Shown piece by piece: positions 60,967 through 64,000 of a DNA stretch of 64,000 bases. A model generated the notes under the pieces. It ran no database searches and had not been told where the DNA came from. It saw only the letters and a program-made list of their open reading frames with translations. Position 1 is the first letter of the stretch. Every line of letters begins with the position of its first letter. Made by a program: the position numbers and the translations under genes. Source of the stretch: Parasegetibacter sp. NRK P23 (GTDB taxonomy: Bacteria > Bacteroidota > Bacteroidia > Chitinophagales > Chitinophagaceae); contig NZ_JAMDLG010000001.1 of assembly GCF_023721715.1 (NCBI RefSeq), positions 1 through 64,000 of the forward strand. Reading direction: 5' to 3'.

Positions 60967-62091
60967 TCAGGATAAAATTACGATGTCGGTATCTGATTGG
61001 GATAATTTATTCAGCAACTGGTTGAATACCGCGGTACTGAGGATAATACCCAGCAGGTTGAAATGGGGTTTTCCAATGCAGATTGTGGTGATGTTCTTTT
61101 CTTCCGCGACGGCGATGATGGCCCTGGCGATATTATCGCCTTTTACCTTCACCACTTCTCCGCCCAGTTCGGTGGCCAATTTGAAGTTGTTGATGAGGTG
61201 GCGCTGCGCGGCGAGTCCGATCCGGTCACTGTTTTCCTTTGGCGTCTGCACATACAGGAGGTACCACCTGGAATGGTAATAGGCCGCAAGCCTGGCTGTT
61301 TTCCGGATCACCTTTTTGGCGGTATCATGGTTGGTGCTGATGCAGGCGAGAAAACGTTCGCTGCGCAATTGCGCGGTACGTGGCAGCTCGGTTTCTATCT
61401 TCCGTTCTACCTGTGTCGCAACTTCTTTCAGGGCGAGTTCTCTTAACTGGAGAATCTTTTCAGGCTGGAAAAAATTGTTCAGCGCGATCGCGATCTTTTC
61501 GGGTGCGTAAATCTTTCCTTCTTTCAGCCTTGTAATCAGTTCATCCGCGGTAAGGTCGATGTTCACTACTTCATCGGCCTGCTGTAATACGGTATCAGGA
61601 ATCCGTTCCGAAACCTGCACGCCAGTGATGTTTTTTATTTCTTCCTGTAAACCATCAATATGCTGGATGTTTACGGCGCTGATCACGTTGATGCCCGCAT
61701 CCAGGATATCCACTACGTCCTGCCATCTTTTTTCATGCTTGCTGCCTTCGATATTGGTATGGGCAAGTTCATCCACGATCACTACTTCCGGATGAAGGTT
61801 CAGGATGGCCTGGAGGTCCATCTCCTCCAGGTGCTTTCCTTTGTAGAAGAGGTGTCTTCTGGGAATCTCCGGCAGCCCTTCCAGCAGCGCATGGGTTTCG
61901 GCACGCTGATGCGTTTCAATGTATCCGATCTTCACATCCACGCCATTCCGCAAAAGCGTTCGTGCCTCCTGCAACATGCGGTAGGTTTTCCCTACGCCGG
62001 CGCTCATGCCGATGTATACTTTGAATTTGCCACGCCGTGATTGGCGGATCAGTTCCAAAAAATGCTGTGCGGAGGTTTCTTTTGATGGCAT
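60967..62091 (-). CDS. kdpD: KdpD N-terminal sensor protein without kinase domains
   Basis: A 374-residue soluble protein covering only the input part of KdpD. The KdpD domain (about 17-225) has KVYIGMSAGVGKTYRMLQEA with a Walker-A-like GKT, IGYIETHQRAET, and VVIVDELAHTN as Walker B. A universal-stress-type domain follows (about 245-374: RFLACISTNHDTAKKVIRKT). E. coli KdpD (about 890 residues) continues with membrane helices and a kinase; here these functions are in the next gene, one base away. It senses potassium limitation by family knowledge. Confidence 0.92.
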   Translation of the reverse strand: MPSKETSAQHFLELIRQSRRGKFKVYIGMSAGVGKTYRMLQEARTLLRNGVDVKIGYIETHQRAETHALLEGLPEIPRRHLFYKGKHLEEMDLQAILNLHPEVVIVDELAHTNIEGSKHEKRWQDVVDILDAGINVISAVNIQHIDGLQEEIKNITGVQVSERIPDTVLQQADEVVNIDLTADELITRLKEGKIYAPEKIAIALNNFFQPEKILQLRELALKEVATQVERKIETELPRTAQLRSERFLACISTNHDTAKKVIRKTARLAAYYHSRWYLLYVQTPKENSDRIGLAAQRHLINNFKLATELGGEVVKVKGDNIARAIIAVAEEKNITTICIGKPHFNLLGIILSTAVFNQLLNKLSQSDTDIVILS

Positions 62092-62150
62092 AATAGTAGG
62101 GTGAATAATGAGGTATAAATGGTTGTTCCCGGAGCATAAGTTGTGTACTG

Positions 62151-63218
62151 TCAGAATGCAACGGCTATACTGAAGTTGAGCATGCCGTTCCCTGAAACCG
62201 GTTCTCCGTTCCGCTCAAAAAGCTTATCCTTCGAAGTGAATCCTCTTCCTTCCAGGCGCACAATGGCATTGGGAACCGGTGAAAAATCCATTCCAACAGA
62301 ATAACCGAAGGTTTTAAAACCGCCTGGCGTGTTGGCGGCAACGATCACCCCTTTTTGGTCCGAATAATATTCTCCACGCGCATTCAGGCTCCATTGTTCA
62401 TTCAGGGTATACCGCGCAATGATAACCGGGGCATACCATATTTGGAAGTCGTTGCTGCCTTTGGTACGTTGCTGCGCGCCAATATCGAAACCGGTGGTAA
62501 TACTTGTTTTTCCTGATGTTACAACGGCATAAAGGTTGTGAAAATAGCGCATCAGTCGGGTAGTGTCGGGTTGGTCGGTACCGATAAATGTACTGGAATT
62601 GAGTAAGGTATTGGTATTGGGTTTGAACTGCACCTGGGTGCCGAAGCTCATCAACGAATTGCTTTCTACTCTTTGGATGCGTTGCCACCCATTTAATGCC
62701 AGTACGCTCAGCAGCCATTTTCCATTCGGGGTATTGTAACTGAGTTTAGCGCCGCTTTGATAATAGGGCGAATTTTCAGCGAGGATGCTCCGGGTAAGGG
62801 TTGGACAATCTTTGGAGATCGCGCTTTCAAACCCGATATGGGAGGGAAATATCCCCACGTCCAGCCAGAGCTCATATTGTTTAGACAATTTCATGCCCGC
62901 ATTGGCTTCGAAAACATTTTTCAGTACGCCCGGTTCCGCCGCGTAATTAGCGTTCATGTAAGTGCCTGCCGCAATGGCCAGGTTGGCCCGCACTTTATTG
63001 GTCTGATAATTGGCTTTCAGGAAAGCGAGGTTGATGTTGAATTCGTTGTGCCTGTTGTGGCTGTACAGGAAGGAAGGCTTTGTGTTGGAAGCGGGTTTGT
63101 TCAGATCGTAACTATAATAGGCCTCTACATAACCGCTTACTGAAAACCGGTTCGTGGAATCCTGTGCGTAAAGGGCGCTGCCGGCAAACAGGCAGGCAAA
63201 GAAAAGAAATGGTCTCAT
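62151..63218 (-). CDS. OmpL-like outer-membrane beta-barrel porin
   Basis: A 355-residue barrel with signal peptide MRPFLFFACLFAGSALYAQ. The start of the mature part is VSGYVEAYYSYDLNKP, alternating strands run throughout (NEFNINLAFLKANYQTNKVR, WLDVGIFPSHIGFES) and the C-terminus is NFSIAVAF with a final Phe. This fits the BBP2/OmpL-like porin family. It sits between kdpC and kdpD with short gaps (12 and 59 bp), so it is part of the kdp operon and may let potassium or other ions cross the outer membrane. Confidence 0.85.
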   Translation of the reverse strand: MRPFLFFACLFAGSALYAQDSTNRFSVSGYVEAYYSYDLNKPASNTKPSFLYSHNRHNEFNINLAFLKANYQTNKVRANLAIAAGTYMNANYAAEPGVLKNVFEANAGMKLSKQYELWLDVGIFPSHIGFESAISKDCPTLTRSILAENSPYYQSGAKLSYNTPNGKWLLSVLALNGWQRIQRVESNSLMSFGTQVQFKPNTNTLLNSSTFIGTDQPDTTRLMRYFHNLYAVVTSGKTSITTGFDIGAQQRTKGSNDFQIWYAPVIIARYTLNEQWSLNARGEYYSDQKGVIVAANTPGGFKTFGYSVGMDFSPVPNAIVRLEGRGFTSKDKLFERNGEPVSGNGMLNFSIAVAF

Positions 63219-63230
63219 TGGGGAATTGAT

Positions 63231-63794
63231 TTATTGAATTTGATCCAGTGCGATGTTGAGTTGCAATACATTGATGGTGGGGGTTCCAAACAGGTTGAAC
63301 AACGGAGCTTGGGTATGTTTTTTCACCAGTTCCGTGATCGTTTTTTCCGGGATATCTCTTGCCGTGGCTACTCTTTTCACCTGTACCAGGGCCGAAGCGG
63401 GGGAGATGTGAGGATCCAGTCCGCTTCCCGAAGCGGTAACCAGTTCCGAAGGAATTTCGTTCACACGGATACCGGGATTATGGGCCAGGAAAGTGTCGAT
63501 TCTTTCCTGCACTGTTTTCAGGTAGTCGGGGTTCGATGGGCCTTTGTTGGAACCACCGGAACCGGCTGCATTGTAATTTACGGCTGAAGGCCTTCCGTGG
63601 AAATACCGGTCCTGCCGGAATTGCTGACCGATATTCGCGTAGCCGACGGTTAGGCCATTGTTTTGGATGGTTGCGCCATTACCTTTTCCCGGTGCCAGCA
63701 GGGCGATGCCGGAGATCAACAGCGGATAAAGTACGGAACAGATCAATATAAGCACAATGGTTAATTTTATGGAGGGAAGCAAATACTTTTTCAC
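63231..63794 (-). CDS. kdpC: Potassium-transporting ATPase subunit KdpC
   Basis: A 187-residue subunit of the KdpFABC potassium pump. One N-terminal transmembrane helix (LTIVLILICSVLYPLLISGIAL) is followed by the family motifs IGQQFRQDRYFHGRPSAVNYNAAGSGGSN and LVTASGSGLDPHISPASAL (shown shortened), then a C-terminal VNVLQLN-type ending (INVLQLNIALDQIQ). Normal length for KdpC. It lies 18 bp downstream of kdpB. Confidence 0.96.
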   Translation of the reverse strand: MKKYLLPSIKLTIVLILICSVLYPLLISGIALLAPGKGNGATIQNNGLTVGYANIGQQFRQDRYFHGRPSAVNYNAAGSGGSNKGPSNPDYLKTVQERIDTFLAHNPGIRVNEIPSELVTASGSGLDPHISPASALVQVKRVATARDIPEKTITELVKKHTQAPLFNLFGTPTINVLQLNIALDQIQ

Positions 63795-63812
63795 TTGCTG
63801 ATGTTTTAATTG

Positions 63813-64000
63813 TTAGATAAATAAGGAAAGGAACAGGTCGATGAGTTTGATGCCGATGAAGGGGATCACCATACCGCCAAGTCCGTACACCAGCAGGTTC
63901 CGTCTCAGCAGGGCGCTTGCGCCGATCGGTTTATAGGCCACACCTTTTAAGGCCAGCGGGATCAGCGCCGGAATGATGAGCGCATTAAATATGACCGCGG
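63813..64000 (-). CDS. kdpB: Potassium-transporting ATPase ATP-binding subunit KdpB, C-terminal end
   Basis: Partial: the last 62 codons, with the gene running off the window edge. The translation contains [39 protein letters not shown] and [14 protein letters not shown], the conserved end of KdpB. It stops at 63813-63815, 18 bp before kdpC. Confidence 0.93.
   Translation of the reverse strand, partial: AVIFNALIIPALIPLALKGVAYKPIGASALLRRNLLVYGLGGMVIPFIGIKLIDLFLSLFI

Overview
The window reads as chromosomal DNA of a Bacteroidota bacterium, most likely Chitinophagaceae or a close relative. The signs are a SusC/SusD outer-membrane pair with a DUF1735 lipoprotein, several S9 dipeptidyl-peptidases, lipoproteins with ordinary lipoboxes, a PycTM-type membrane protein, start sites mostly without Shine-Dalgarno sequences, and occasional TAnnTTTG promoter boxes. 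Assignment below phylum is inference. I saw no rRNA, tRNA, CRISPR array, transposase or phage gene.

Layout. (1) 79-1413: a nitroreductase and its TetR regulator, with the same palindrome upstream of both genes. (2) 1474-8261: an S9 peptidase, a YbbA/YbbP-like ABC exporter divergent from a TesA-like esterase, and a small membrane protein. (3) 8262-9426: a short AT-rich accessory patch with a broken small gene, a 20-bp tandem duplication and a RelE/ParE toxin-antitoxin pair. (4) 9463-15262: an AraC regulator divergent from altronate dehydratase, a cyclophilin, and a four-PAS soluble histidine kinase. (5) 15482-26457: a same-strand phosphate/polyphosphate block with an HD-PycTM protein, a polyphosphate kinase fused in frame to a beta-propeller lipoprotein, a metallophosphoesterase fused to an outer-membrane barrel, a GAF-type protein and a PAP2 phosphatase. 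(6) 26458-31342: an AlkD-like protein and a siderophore receptor with a PepSY reductase-like protein. (7) 31616-38330: a complete trans-4-hydroxyproline catabolic set followed by a DUF885 metallopeptidase. (8) 38666-48305: a BNR-repeat protein, an amino-acid permease, a GH127 beta-L-arabinofuranosidase and a GH51 alpha-L-arabinofuranosidase. (9) 48382-56781: a SusC/SusD/DUF1735 uptake system divergent from a second S9 peptidase. (10) 57041-59250: an AraC regulator and a zinc alcohol dehydrogenase. (11) 59271-64000: the end of a kdp potassium-uptake operon with an embedded porin and a KdpD split into two proteins.

The most interesting idea is that blocks 7-10 form one dispersed system for eating plant hydroxyproline-rich glycoproteins such as extensins. 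These carry arabinofuranose chains linked to hydroxyproline. GH127 and GH51 could strip the arabinose, the DPP-IV-like and DUF885 peptidases could cut Pro/Hyp-rich peptides, SusCD and the permease could import products, and the hydroxyproline pathway would give 2-oxoglutarate. Two observations made directly in the DNA support co-regulation. A 21-nt element with one mismatch lies just upstream of both the hydroxyproline epimerase gene and the GH127 gene. A 19-nt element with two mismatches lies in both the GH127/permease and the AraC/dehydrogenase intergenic regions. The substrate itself is inference.
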